Shown: in pieces, positions 5,447 to 11,828 of the stretch
Layout: every line of letters starts with the position of its first letter
How positions within the stretch are numbered: the stretch's first letter is position 1
Source of the DNA: Chloroflexota bacterium
Lineage (GTDB): Bacteria; Chloroflexota; Dormibacteria; Dormibacterales; Dormibacteraceae
Direction: 5' to 3'
NCBI GenBank assembly: GCA_005880175.1
Contig: VBJR01000117.1
Location: 5,490 to 18,247, forward strand
DNA length: 12,758 nt
Notes under the pieces: generated by a model
What the model saw: only the letters and a program-made list of their open reading frames with translations
What the model was told of the DNA's origin: nothing
The model's database searches: none
Program-made: the position numbers and the translations under genes

Positions 5447-7177
5447 TTGCGCCGATGGTCAACCCGGAACGTGTCACCCACAGCCGATGACGGCGGAACG
5501 CCGGTGAGGACCGCCGTCGCCGACCTGCTCGCGATCCTCTACGACGAAGGGGTCAGCCATCTCTTCGTCAACCCGGGCATGCACACGGCGCCGCTGCGGG
5601 AGGCCCTGGCCGATGCGGAGGCCGCCGGCGTTCCCCACCCCCAGCCCATCCTGTGCGTCCACGAGCACGTGGCGCTCTGCGCGGCCCACGGCCACTACCT
5701 CGCCGGCGGCCGGACGCAGGCGGTCATGGTCCACGTCGAGAACGGGACGCTGAACCTCGGCGGGGCGGCCGGCAACGCCCAGCGCGACCGCGTCCCGGTC
5801 ACGCTGTTCTGCGGCGGCGGCGCCGAGTGCCGGCAGCTGCTGGAGGCCCTCAGCGCCGCGGCGTCGGAGCCCGAGCCGGGGCTGCTCAGCGGCGTCAGCA
5901 AGTGGGCGGTGGACCTGTCCCGGGGCGGCGAGCTGGGCGCGCTGACGCGGCGCGCGGTCCAGATCGCGCGGGCCGAGCCCATGGGCCTGACCCACGTGGC
6001 CTTACCCATGGACCTGCTCGGCCAGCCGGCCGGGGCCTCGTGGCGGCGGCTGCCGCCGCCGCGCACGCCGGCGCCCGATCTCGGGGCCCTGGAGGAGATG
6101 GCGGAGCTGCTCACGACCGCCGAGGCGCCCGTGATCGTGGCCGGGCGCGTCGGCCGCCAGACCGAGTCGGTCCACCACCTGGCCCGCCTCGCCGACGCCC
6201 TCGCCGCGCCCGTCGTGGACTTCCGCAACCACGTCAACATGCCGCCGCAGCACCCGCTGAACGTGGCCCTGGACTGCCGCGAGCTCCTGGACCGGGCGGA
6301 CGCGATCCTGCTGCTCGACGTGGACCTGCCCTGCCTCCCCGGCCTGGGCCCGCTGCCGGCGCAGGCGTGGCTGCTCCAGATCGACACGGACTGCCTCAAG
6401 GCGGACCTGCCGGGGTGGGCGGCGCCGATCGAGATCGCCGTGACCGCCGACACCCAGCTGGCGCTGCCGGCCCTCCTGACGCTGCTCACGGACCGCCTGA
6501 CGGCGCGCCGGCGCAAGGTGGACGACCGCCGCAAGCGGGTCGAGCGAGTGGCGCGCGGCATCCGGGACGCGTGGCGGGACCGGGCCGCGTCCGCCCACCC
6601 GGCCGACCGGGCCGACGCGGTGATGGCCGAGCTGCAGCGGTGGCTGCCCGAGGGCACGGTGATCGTGGAGGAGGCCGCGCCCGGCGTCGGCAGCACGCTG
6701 CGCCAGCTGGAGCGGCCGGCCGGCCAGCACCTCCGCGCCATCCCCCGCACGCCGGGCTGGTGCCTCGGCGCGGCCCTCGGGGCGGGCCTGGCCCGGCCGG
6801 CCCAGCCGGTCGTCGCCATCTGCGACGACACGGCGTTCGCGGCGAGCCTGCCCAGCGCGGCGTTCTGGACGGCCCACCGGGGCGGCGCGCCGTTCCTCAC
6901 GGTGGTGCTGGACCAGCCGGGCCGGCGCCCGGCCCCGAGCGACAGCGGGGCGGACGTGGTCACGCTGGCCCGGGCGGCCGGCGCCGAGGCGCTGGTGGTG
7001 GACGAGGCCAGCGAGATAGCTGAGGCGCTGGAGCAGCTGCTGACCACGACGCGGGACGGTGTGTGCGCGGTCCTGGACGTCCGGCTGCCCGCGTCCGAGG
7101 ACGAGACGGTCAGGCCGTCCCTGCGGCGCAGCTCGCTGACCTCCCGCTCGACGCAGACGAAGCGCCAGCCGGCCTAG
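5447..7177 (+). CDS. ThDP-binding enzyme-family protein (acetolactate synthase/benzoylformate decarboxylase type)
   Basis: Up to 576 residues with the three-domain layout of 2-oxoacid-processing ThDP enzymes. The N-terminal Pyr domain (20-195) has VNPG, the activating glutamate in VHEHVALCAAHGHYLAGG (Glu 73) and ENGTLNLGGAAGNAQRDRVP. A central domain runs about 210-345 (APVIVAGRVG ... APVVDFRNHVNMPP). The C-terminal PP domain (390-550) contains PGWCLGAALGAGLA. The Mg/diphosphate motif, normally GDG with NN about 28 residues later, reads CDD (459-461) and DQ (489-490), so cofactor binding is doubtful or altered. The segment after VTLFCGGG is shorter than in relatives I recall, which carry an HWQQ-type stretch there. 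The start is uncertain: TTG 5447 fits the -10 box, GTG 5504 fits homologous N-termini (TAVADLLAILYDEG), and GTG 5471 lies between. It is likely controlled by the divergent LysR protein. Its reaction is unknown. Confidence 0.85.
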   Translation: MRRWSTRNVSPTADDGGTPVRTAVADLLAILYDEGVSHLFVNPGMHTAPLREALADAEAAGVPHPQPILCVHEHVALCAAHGHYLAGGRTQAVMVHVENGTLNLGGAAGNAQRDRVPVTLFCGGGAECRQLLEALSAAASEPEPGLLSGVSKWAVDLSRGGELGALTRRAVQIARAEPMGLTHVALPMDLLGQPAGASWRRLPPPRTPAPDLGALEEMAELLTTAEAPVIVAGRVGRQTESVHHLARLADALAAPVVDFRNHVNMPPQHPLNVALDCRELLDRADAILLLDVDLPCLPGLGPLPAQAWLLQIDTDCLKADLPGWAAPIEIAVTADTQLALPALLTLLTDRLTARRRKVDDRRKRVERVARGIRDAWRDRAASAHPADRADAVMAELQRWLPEGTVIVEEAAPGVGSTLRQLERPAGQHLRAIPRTPGWCLGAALGAGLARPAQPVVAICDDTAFAASLPSAAFWTAHRGGAPFLTVVLDQPGRRPAPSDSGADVVTLARAAGAEALVVDEASEIAEALEQLLTTTRDGVCAVLDVRLPASEDETVRPSLRRSSLTSRSTQTKRQPA

Positions 7178-7185
7178 CGGCCGGC
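7168..7185. terminator. Hairpin between convergent genes, possible bidirectional terminator
   Basis: GCCGGCC, loop TAGC, GGCCGGC: a perfect 7-bp GC stem with a 4-base loop, extendable by two pairs past one mismatch. The TAG stop of the ThDP-fold gene lies in the loop, and the convergent gene ends at 7189. There is no T-tract on either side, so an intrinsic terminator is only probable. Confidence 0.45.
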
Positions 7186-7188
7186 GGG

Positions 7189-7710
7189 TCAGGCCAGGCC
7201 CAGCCCGAACCGGGGCGCGCTGGCCTCGGGCTCCACCGCGACCAGCCGCCACCCCGCGTGGGGCAGGCGCAGCCCGCGGAACACCGGCACCTCGCGGCGC
7301 AGGAACGCGCCCGCGATCGCGCCCGTGGCGATCGCCGCCAGCGCGATGGCCGGCCCCAGCCGGTCCTCCTGCGTCGTGCTCAGGCCGAGCCCCGTCACCG
7401 CGCCCGCGATCGCGCCCTGCGTCCAGTGGCTGACGACTCGCGTGACGACCGCGCCGGCCGGGTGCATCGCGGCCCCGTCCACGGCCAGGACCACGGCCAG
7501 CAGCGCGTGGTGGTGGACGTCGAGCGCGCGCCGCGCGTCCGGCTCGTAGCGGAGCCGGATCACGAGCGTGGTCTCGTCCCGCCACCGCAGCGAGACGTCC
7601 CGGGCGAGCGGTCCGAGGCCGGCGCGCAGGCGCGCCAGGTGCTCGGCGCGCGGCGTGTCCGAGAGCCAGGGTGGGGCGCGCCGGGCTTCGACGACGAGGT
7701 GGTAGACCAT
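7189..7710 (-). CDS. Hypothetical protein with two hydrophobic C-terminal segments
   Basis: 173 residues from ATG 7710; I do not recognise the family. The N-terminal half is soluble, with mixed charge (MVYHLVVEARRAPPWLSD ... VSLRWRDETTLVIRLRYEPD) and a run of three His at 66-68. From about 97 the protein becomes glycine/alanine-rich and hydrophobic: GAIAGAVTGLGL (99-110) and GPAIALAAIATGAIAGAF (119-136), which could form a membrane hairpin around a short acidic loop (TTQEDR). The tail is Pro/Arg-rich and ends PRFGLGLA. No signal peptide is seen. It ends 11 bases from the convergent ThDP-fold gene and lies 105 bases downstream of the aminotransferase, so it could be the last gene of that transcript. 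A CATACT hexamer ends 14 bases before the ATG and could serve as a separate -10. Residue composition and the absence of a better frame support it being real. Confidence 0.6.
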   Translation of the reverse strand: MVYHLVVEARRAPPWLSDTPRAEHLARLRAGLGPLARDVSLRWRDETTLVIRLRYEPDARRALDVHHHALLAVVLAVDGAAMHPAGAVVTRVVSHWTQGAIAGAVTGLGLSTTQEDRLGPAIALAAIATGAIAGAFLRREVPVFRGLRLPHAGWRLVAVEPEASAPRFGLGLA

Positions 7711-7815
7711 GGCCTGGTGGCCGCAGTATGGGACGGCCGGAGCCGCGTGTCCACCGCGAGCGCGGGCCCCCCGGAGTCGGACCGGCTCACCGGCCCGCGG
7801 TCGCCAGGCGCCGCG

Positions 7816-8982
7816 CTACTCCCCGGAGTCCGCCGGTGCGGCCACCTCCTCCAGGACGCCGAGCAGGCGCTCCATGCCCTCGATCAGGCGCTCCCTGCCG
7901 GTCGAGAACGCGACCCGCACGAAGCCCTCGCCGCTCGGCCCGAACTCGCTGCCGGAGCGGATGGCGACGCCCGCCTCCTGCGCCTGCGCGACCACGTCCA
8001 CCGAGGGCACGTCGGACCCGTAGCGGATGAACCCGTAGAACGAGCCGTCGGGCTCCACGAGCTCCAGGCCCTCCACGCCGGCCACCATGCGGCTGACGAT
8101 GTCGCGCCGGGCCTGGTACTCGCGGCGCATGCGCTCGGGCCAGTCGCTGGGCTCGGTGACCGCGACCAGCGCGGCCCGCTGCACGGCCGAGTTGACCGGG
8201 CCGTTGATCGTCCGGTGCAGGGCCCCGATCGCGCCGATCACCTCGCGCGGGCCGGCGACCCAGCCGATGCGCCACCCCGTCATCGCCCACGTCTTCGAGA
8301 ACGAGTTGACGTAGAGCAGGCGGTCGGCCAGCGCCGGGACCTCGAGCGCCGAGACGAAGTCCACCCCGTCGTACACGATGTGGTCGTACGGCTCGTCGGA
8401 GATCACCCAGAGGTCGTGCTCCTCGGCGATCTCGGCCAGGTCCTCCAGCTCGCCCTGGGTGTACACGGCGCCAGTCGGGTTGCACGGGTTGCAGATCACG
8501 ACCAGGCGGGCGCCGGGGGCGGCCGCCTCGATCCCGTCCAGGTCGAGGTGCAGGTCGGGCTGGTGGGGGACGAAGACCACCTCGCCGCCCGCCATCCACG
8601 TGAGGTCGGCGTAGAGGGAGTACGTGGGCTCCGGGACGAGCACGCGGGTGCCGGGGTCCACCAGGGCGAGGATGGCGGCGGCCAGCCCGGCGCTGGCGCC
8701 GTGGGTGATCGCCACCTGGTCCACGCCGTAGGACCGGCCCGCGAGCTCGGTCATCTGCTCGGCCAGCGCGGCGCGGAGCTCGGCGTCGCCGACCAGCTGC
8801 GCGTAGTGCGTGGCGCCGGCGGCGAGGGCGTCGGTGAGCGCCTGGCTGATGTGCTCGGGCGTGGCGAAGTCGGGGTCGCCCTGGGCCAGCGAGATCAGCT
8901 CGGGACCGGGGCGGACGGCCGGACGCAGCGAGCGGCGCTGGAGATCCTGGACCATGCGCGACGGGGAGAAGCTCGTGGTCAT
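7816..8982 (-). CDS. PLP-dependent class I/II aminotransferase
   Basis: 388 residues, fold-type I aminotransferase of the AspC-like class. Such cytosolic enzymes move an amino group between an amino acid and a 2-oxoacid. Counting from ATG 8982: QGDPDFATP near 34-42 (substrate-side Gly), the Tyr of YSLY in the PLP stacking region, NPCNPTG (165-171, with PLP-ring Asn 165), SDEPYD (195-200; Asp 196 and Tyr 199 contact PLP), SFSKTWAMTGWR (227-238, Schiff-base Lys 230) and FVRVAFST with the carboxylate-binding Arg near 356. All key residues are present, so it should be active; substrate specificity cannot be called. ATG 8982 is preferred over the in-frame TTG 8991 because a TAGCCT box ends 9 bases before it. 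It lies about 47 bases after the acyl-CoA dehydrogenase and may be read from both its own promoter and upstream. Confidence 0.92.
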   Translation of the reverse strand: MTTSFSPSRMVQDLQRRSLRPAVRPGPELISLAQGDPDFATPEHISQALTDALAAGATHYAQLVGDAELRAALAEQMTELAGRSYGVDQVAITHGASAGLAAAILALVDPGTRVLVPEPTYSLYADLTWMAGGEVVFVPHQPDLHLDLDGIEAAAPGARLVVICNPCNPTGAVYTQGELEDLAEIAEEHDLWVISDEPYDHIVYDGVDFVSALEVPALADRLLYVNSFSKTWAMTGWRIGWVAGPREVIGAIGALHRTINGPVNSAVQRAALVAVTEPSDWPERMRREYQARRDIVSRMVAGVEGLELVEPDGSFYGFIRYGSDVPSVDVVAQAQEAGVAIRSGSEFGPSGEGFVRVAFSTGRERLIEGMERLLGVLEEVAAPADSGE

Positions 8983-8991
8983 GTGGCGCAA

Positions 8992-8997
8992 AGGCTA
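8992..8997 (-). promoter_or_regulatory. Putative -10 box (TAGCCT) of the aminotransferase, leaderless
   Basis: On the minus strand TAGCCT ends 9 bases before the ATG at 8982. No Shine-Dalgarno is present between them, so the transcript would begin at or near the start codon. Confidence 0.45.
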
Positions 8998-9029
8998 GCG
9001 CCCCCGCCGCCCCGCCCGTGGGATCGCGC

Positions 9030-10160
9030 TCAGTACGAGCGCGGCAGCCCCAGCACGTGCTGGCTGAGGTAGTTCAGGACCATCTCCTGGGAGATGGGGG
9101 CCAGGCGGTAGAGCCGCACCTCGCGCCACAGCCGCTCCACGTGGTACTCCTTCGCGTAGCCGAACCCGCCGAGCGTCTGCAGCGCGGCGTCGCAGGCCTC
9201 GAACCCCGCCTCCGCGGCCAGGTACTTGGCCGCGTTCGTCTCCGCCCCGCACGGCTGGCCGCGGTCGTAGAGCCACGCCGCCTTGAGGGCCAGCAGCTCC
9301 GCCGCGTCCAGCCGGGCCGACGCCGCCGCCAGCGGGTGCGCGATCGCCTGGTTCTGGCCGATCGGCCGGCCGAACACGTGGCGCTCGCTCGCGTAGCGCG
9401 TGGCGATCCGCAGCGCCGCGCGGCCGATCCCGATCGCCTCCATCGCGATCACGATCCGCTCCGGGTTGAGGCTCTCGATCAGGTGGAAGAAGCCGCGCCC
9501 CACCTCGCCCACGACGTCCTCGTCCGGCACCTCCAGGCCCTCGATGAACAGCTCGTTGGAGTCCACCGCCGCCCGGCCCAGCTTCTCGATGCGGCGGACC
9601 GTGCACGCCCGCCGGTCCAGGTGCGTGAAGAACAGCGTCATGCCCTGCAGCGGGTGCGCCTCGTCCCGCGGCGACGTGCGGGCGAGCAGCAGGATCCGCT
9701 CGGCCTGCTGCGCGTTCGTGGTCCACACCTTCTGGCCGCGGACCAGCCAGCGGTCGCCGGCCCGCTCGGCCCACGGCTCCGTCACCCCGAACGCCAGCAG
9801 CACCTCGCCGGCCGCGATGCGGGGCAGCCACGCCCGCTTCATCGCCTCCGGCCCGAAGCGCACGACCGGGGCCGGCGGGAACATGAAGAAGTGCACCGGC
9901 GACGCCCCGCTGGTGCCGGCGCCGGACAGGCAGATGGCGTGCAGGATCACCGCGGCCTCGGTGATGCCCAGCCCGGCGCCGCCGTACGCTTCGGGGATGA
10001 TGGTGCCGAGCCAGCCGCGCCGGGCGAACGCGTGGACGAAGTCCCACGGATACCGCTCGGCCCGGTCGTGCTCCAGCCAGTAGTCCGGCGAGAAGCCGCC
10101 GGCCAGCGCCAGCACCTCCTCGTGGAGCGTCTGCTGCAGATCGCTGAGCGCGAAGTCCAC
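9030..10160 (-). CDS. Acyl-CoA dehydrogenase family protein with shortened FAD/substrate loop
   Basis: FAD-dependent acyl-CoA dehydrogenase fold, 376 residues from GTG 10160 (VDFALSDLQQTLHEEV, the usual N-terminal pattern); an in-frame GTG at 10190 would add ten unconserved residues. Seen in order: PEAYGGAGLG, GASPVHFFMFPPAPVVRFG, AFGVTEP, KVWTTNAQQAERILLLAR (FAD-side W-T-T), PDEDVVGEVGRGF, ERHVFGRPIGQNQAIAHPLA, QTLGGFGYAKEYHVERLWREVRL and the C-terminal LAPISQEMVLNYLSQHVLGLPRSY (a Glu at the catalytic-base position of this subgroup). Oddity: after TEP the normal D-A-G-(S/L)-D-T stretch of about 12 residues is gone and the chain passes directly to WAERAGDRWLVRG. The frame is intact, so it may be a folded variant with changed FAD or acyl-CoA contacts. 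It diverges from the VOC gene, suggesting a shared acyl-CoA role. A GACAAT hexamer 8 bases before GTG 10160 may be a weak -10. Confidence 0.87.
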   Translation of the reverse strand: MDFALSDLQQTLHEEVLALAGGFSPDYWLEHDRAERYPWDFVHAFARRGWLGTIIPEAYGGAGLGITEAAVILHAICLSGAGTSGASPVHFFMFPPAPVVRFGPEAMKRAWLPRIAAGEVLLAFGVTEPWAERAGDRWLVRGQKVWTTNAQQAERILLLARTSPRDEAHPLQGMTLFFTHLDRRACTVRRIEKLGRAAVDSNELFIEGLEVPDEDVVGEVGRGFFHLIESLNPERIVIAMEAIGIGRAALRIATRYASERHVFGRPIGQNQAIAHPLAAASARLDAAELLALKAAWLYDRGQPCGAETNAAKYLAAEAGFEACDAALQTLGGFGYAKEYHVERLWREVRLYRLAPISQEMVLNYLSQHVLGLPRSY

Positions 10161-10207
10161 CGCCGGCCATTGTCCGTCAGGCTTGACCACTCGGGAGGGG
10201 AACTGCG

Positions 10208-10603
10208 ATGACGCTGAAGCGCGTGCACCACATCGGCGTGGCGGTGGCGGACCTGGCCCGGGCCAGGGAGCTGCTCGGCGGCACGCTCGGGCTGACGCTG
10301 GTCCGGGAGTCGGCCGGCGGCAACCCGTCCACGGCGTTCTACCGCTGCGGCGAGGTCGAGATCGAGCTGCTGGAGTTCAGCCAGCCCGAGGACCGCGCCG
10401 CGTGGCTGGGCGGCGACAACCTGGGCCGGATCGAGCACATCGCGATCGAGGTGGACGGCGACCTCGCCGGCACGCTGCGGGCGCTGGAGGCGCTGGGCGT
10501 CACGGCCGACCCGGCGCGGCCCGGCCCGTTCGGGTTCAGCGCCCGCACGCATCCGGCCGCCACCACCGGGATCGTGCTCCAGCTGCTCCAGGAGCAGGGC
10601 TGA
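10208..10603 (+). CDS. VOC-superfamily protein, methylmalonyl-CoA epimerase/glyoxalase-like
   Basis: 131 residues, two beta-alpha-beta-beta-beta modules of the vicinal-oxygen-chelate fold. Start ATG 10208 has the best Shine-Dalgarno in the window (GGGAGGGG, about 6 bases upstream). Metal-ligand positions visible are His 8 in RVHHIGVAVADL, Glu 53 in VEIELLEF and His 77 in RIEHIAIEVDGDL. The fourth, usually Glu in a G-V-x-(V/I)-E-L strand, is Gln 125 here (GIVLQLLQEQ). Length and layout resemble methylmalonyl-CoA epimerases, which invert the alpha carbon of methylmalonyl-CoA, and the divergent acyl-CoA dehydrogenase gene supports a CoA-thioester role. A glyoxalase or other VOC function is equally possible from sequence. 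The 156 bases downstream hold no gene before the toxin-antitoxin pair. Confidence 0.85.
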   Translation: MTLKRVHHIGVAVADLARARELLGGTLGLTLVRESAGGNPSTAFYRCGEVEIELLEFSQPEDRAAWLGGDNLGRIEHIAIEVDGDLAGTLRALEALGVTADPARPGPFGFSARTHPAATTGIVLQLLQEQG

Positions 10604-10730
10604 CGGAAGGTTGCCTGGCGGTGGCCGGGCACTGTCCGCGTTTTGTCTGTCTCCAACGGCCAGGATGGAGCCATGGCCCCCACGTACCCTGCGATCCGGC
10701 TCCCCCACCTGCGCCGCCACGCCGGACGAC

Positions 10731-10756
10731 TCTGGTCGTTCTGGTCTAGAATGACC
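10731..10756. promoter_or_regulatory. Promoter and probable autoregulatory operator of the toxin-antitoxin operon
   Basis: A -10 box TAGAAT (10747-10752) ends 7 bases before ATG 10760, so the mRNA is probably leaderless. It is framed by inverted GGTC (10743-10746) and GACC (10753-10756), giving a 14-bp palindrome over the -10. Just upstream TCTGGTC occurs twice as direct repeats (10731-10737 and 10740-10746, 9-bp spacing). Such repeats over the promoter fit repression by antitoxin or toxin-antitoxin complex. Confidence 0.55.
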
Positions 10757-10759
10757 CAT

Positions 10760-11038
10760 ATGATCAGTGTTGCCGTGGCCGAGGCGAAGGCCCGCTTCTC
10801 CGAGCTGATCGACCGCGCCAGCCGCGGCGAGCGGTTCCTCGTCGTGCGGCACGGCCGGCCGGCCGCGGCCCTCGTGCCGGTGCCGCCCGATCCCGAGCCG
10901 GACACGGCCCATCCCACGACGGGGCTCGCGGCGCTCGCGGGGATCATCGAGTGGGACGAGTTCGCGGGCGTGATGGAGGAGGTCGTCGCCGACCGCAAGA
11001 ACCGGCACGATACCCGGCCCGTGCCGACGTTCGACTGA
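10760..11038 (+). CDS. Phd/YefM-family antitoxin
   Basis: 92 residues. The N-terminal Phd/YefM DNA-binding domain is canonical (ISVAVAEAKARFSELIDRAS, then RGERFLVVRHGRPAAALVP, residues 2-40). A Pro-rich linker (42-52) and a C-terminal tail (GLAALAGIIEWDEFAGVMEEVV) follow; in the family the tail wraps the PIN toxin and blocks its active site. An ATG at 10751 (three codons earlier) and one at 10673 are in frame, but they overlap or precede the -10 box, so 10760 is chosen. The stop overlaps the toxin start by one base, indicating translational coupling. It should autorepress through the operator just upstream. Confidence 0.9.
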   Translation: MISVAVAEAKARFSELIDRASRGERFLVVRHGRPAAALVPVPPDPEPDTAHPTTGLAALAGIIEWDEFAGVMEEVVADRKNRHDTRPVPTFD

Positions 11039-11478
11039 TGATGTACTGCTTCGACACCGACGTGCTCAGCACGGCGATGAAGCCGGACCCGCCGCTGGCG
11101 CTCGTGCGCCGGCTGGCGGCGCTCCCGGCGGCGCACCAGAGCACCACGGCGATCACCGTCGGCGAGATGGCCTACGGCGTGGCGAAACATGGTCGCGCTG
11201 ACCTCGCCGGGCGCGTGCGAGCGCTGCTGGAATCGGCGGTCACCGTGCTGCCGTTCGACGCGAGGGCCGCCGGCGTGTACGGCAGTGTCCGCGCGGACCT
11301 GGAGCGTGCCGGCCGGCCGCTCGAGGACGCCGACCTGCGCATCGCCGCGATCGCGCTGGCCCGCGACCTGACGCTGGTGACGGGCAACGACCGCCACTTC
11401 GACCGCGTCCCCGGCCTGCGGATCGAGAACTGGCTGGCCGACGCCTCCGCTGAACCGGGCCCCGCCGTTCGGCCATGA
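11038..11478 (+). CDS. vapC: VapC-family PIN-domain toxin
   Basis: 146 residues. PIN-domain ribonuclease, the toxin of a type II pair; family members cut RNA using Mg held by acidic residues. These are visible: Asp 6 in CFDTDVLS, Glu 43 in ITVGEMAYG, Asp 97/Asp 99 in LEDADLRIAA and Asp 118 in LVTGNDRHFDRVPGL, so it looks catalytically complete. The C-terminus ENWLADA is the usual end of FitB/VapC-type toxins, with about 10 extra residues. The start ATG shares its A with the antitoxin TGA (TGATG); a second ATG follows at once at 11041. The next gene starts one or seven bases after its stop, which may lead to read-through transcription into the YggT gene. Confidence 0.92.
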   Translation: MMYCFDTDVLSTAMKPDPPLALVRRLAALPAAHQSTTAITVGEMAYGVAKHGRADLAGRVRALLESAVTVLPFDARAAGVYGSVRADLERAGRPLEDADLRIAAIALARDLTLVTGNDRHFDRVPGLRIENWLADASAEPGPAVRP

Positions 11479-11479
11479 T

Positions 11480-11812
11480 GTGCGCGTGAGCTCAAACCTG
11501 TTCGTCCTGCCGACCGCGCTGCCGCTCGCCGCCCGGCTGGTCCGCCTGATCTGGTTCGTGCTCACGGTGGCCGAGTCGGTCGTCGCTCTGCGGGTGCTCT
11601 TCCGGGCGCTCGCATCGCGAGAGGAGGGGTTCGTCCGGTTCGTCTACGCGGTCAGCGTGCCGCTCGTCGCGCCGTTCCGGCCCATCGTGACGGACCAGTC
11701 GGTCGGCCGCGACGGCAAGCGGGTGCTCGAGGTGAGCTCGCTGATCGCGATGCTGCTGCTCTTCCTCGGCGCGTACCTGCTGGTGACGCTGATCGACATC
11801 GTCGTGGGCTGA
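11480..11812 (+). CDS. YggT-family integral membrane protein
   Basis: 110 residues with two strong membrane segments, about 20-42 (LVRLIWFVLTVAESVVALRV) and 87-108 (SLIAMLLLFLGAYLLVTLI). Between them is a hydrophilic/amphipathic region with the family hallmark VPLVAPFRPI (60-69). YggT proteins are small inner-membrane proteins of poorly defined role, linked in some bacteria to division-site or osmotic-stress functions. Start: GTG 11480, one base after the vapC stop; GTG 11486 is an alternative that loses two residues. No Shine-Dalgarno is evident. A CATGAT hexamer ends 6 bases before 11486 and could give a leaderless start, as elsewhere in the window. There is no stretch with toxin-antitoxin function, so adjacency to vapC probably reflects insertion of the pair beside it. 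Confidence 0.82.
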   Translation: MRVSSNLFVLPTALPLAARLVRLIWFVLTVAESVVALRVLFRALASREEGFVRFVYAVSVPLVAPFRPIVTDQSVGRDGKRVLEVSSLIAMLLLFLGAYLLVTLIDIVVG

Positions 11813-11828
11813 CCCCGGCCGGGCGGGC

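Noticed and set aside
7063..9072. A 669-codon plus-strand open frame opposite the hypothetical and aminotransferase genes
   Set aside because: Low-complexity Arg/Gly/Pro/Ala translation without family motifs, antisense to well-conserved genes; a GC shadow.
10604..10730. Small gene or terminator between the VOC gene and the toxin-antitoxin promoter
   Set aside because: No convincing reading frame or stable stem with a T-run. GGCCA/TGGCC arms near 10659-10679 are short and the spacing is unremarkable.
10673..10759. In-frame N-terminal extension of the antitoxin (ATG 10673, MAPTYPAIRLP...)
   Set aside because: It would run through the direct repeats and the -10 box, and the Phd/YefM domain starts canonically at ATG 10760.
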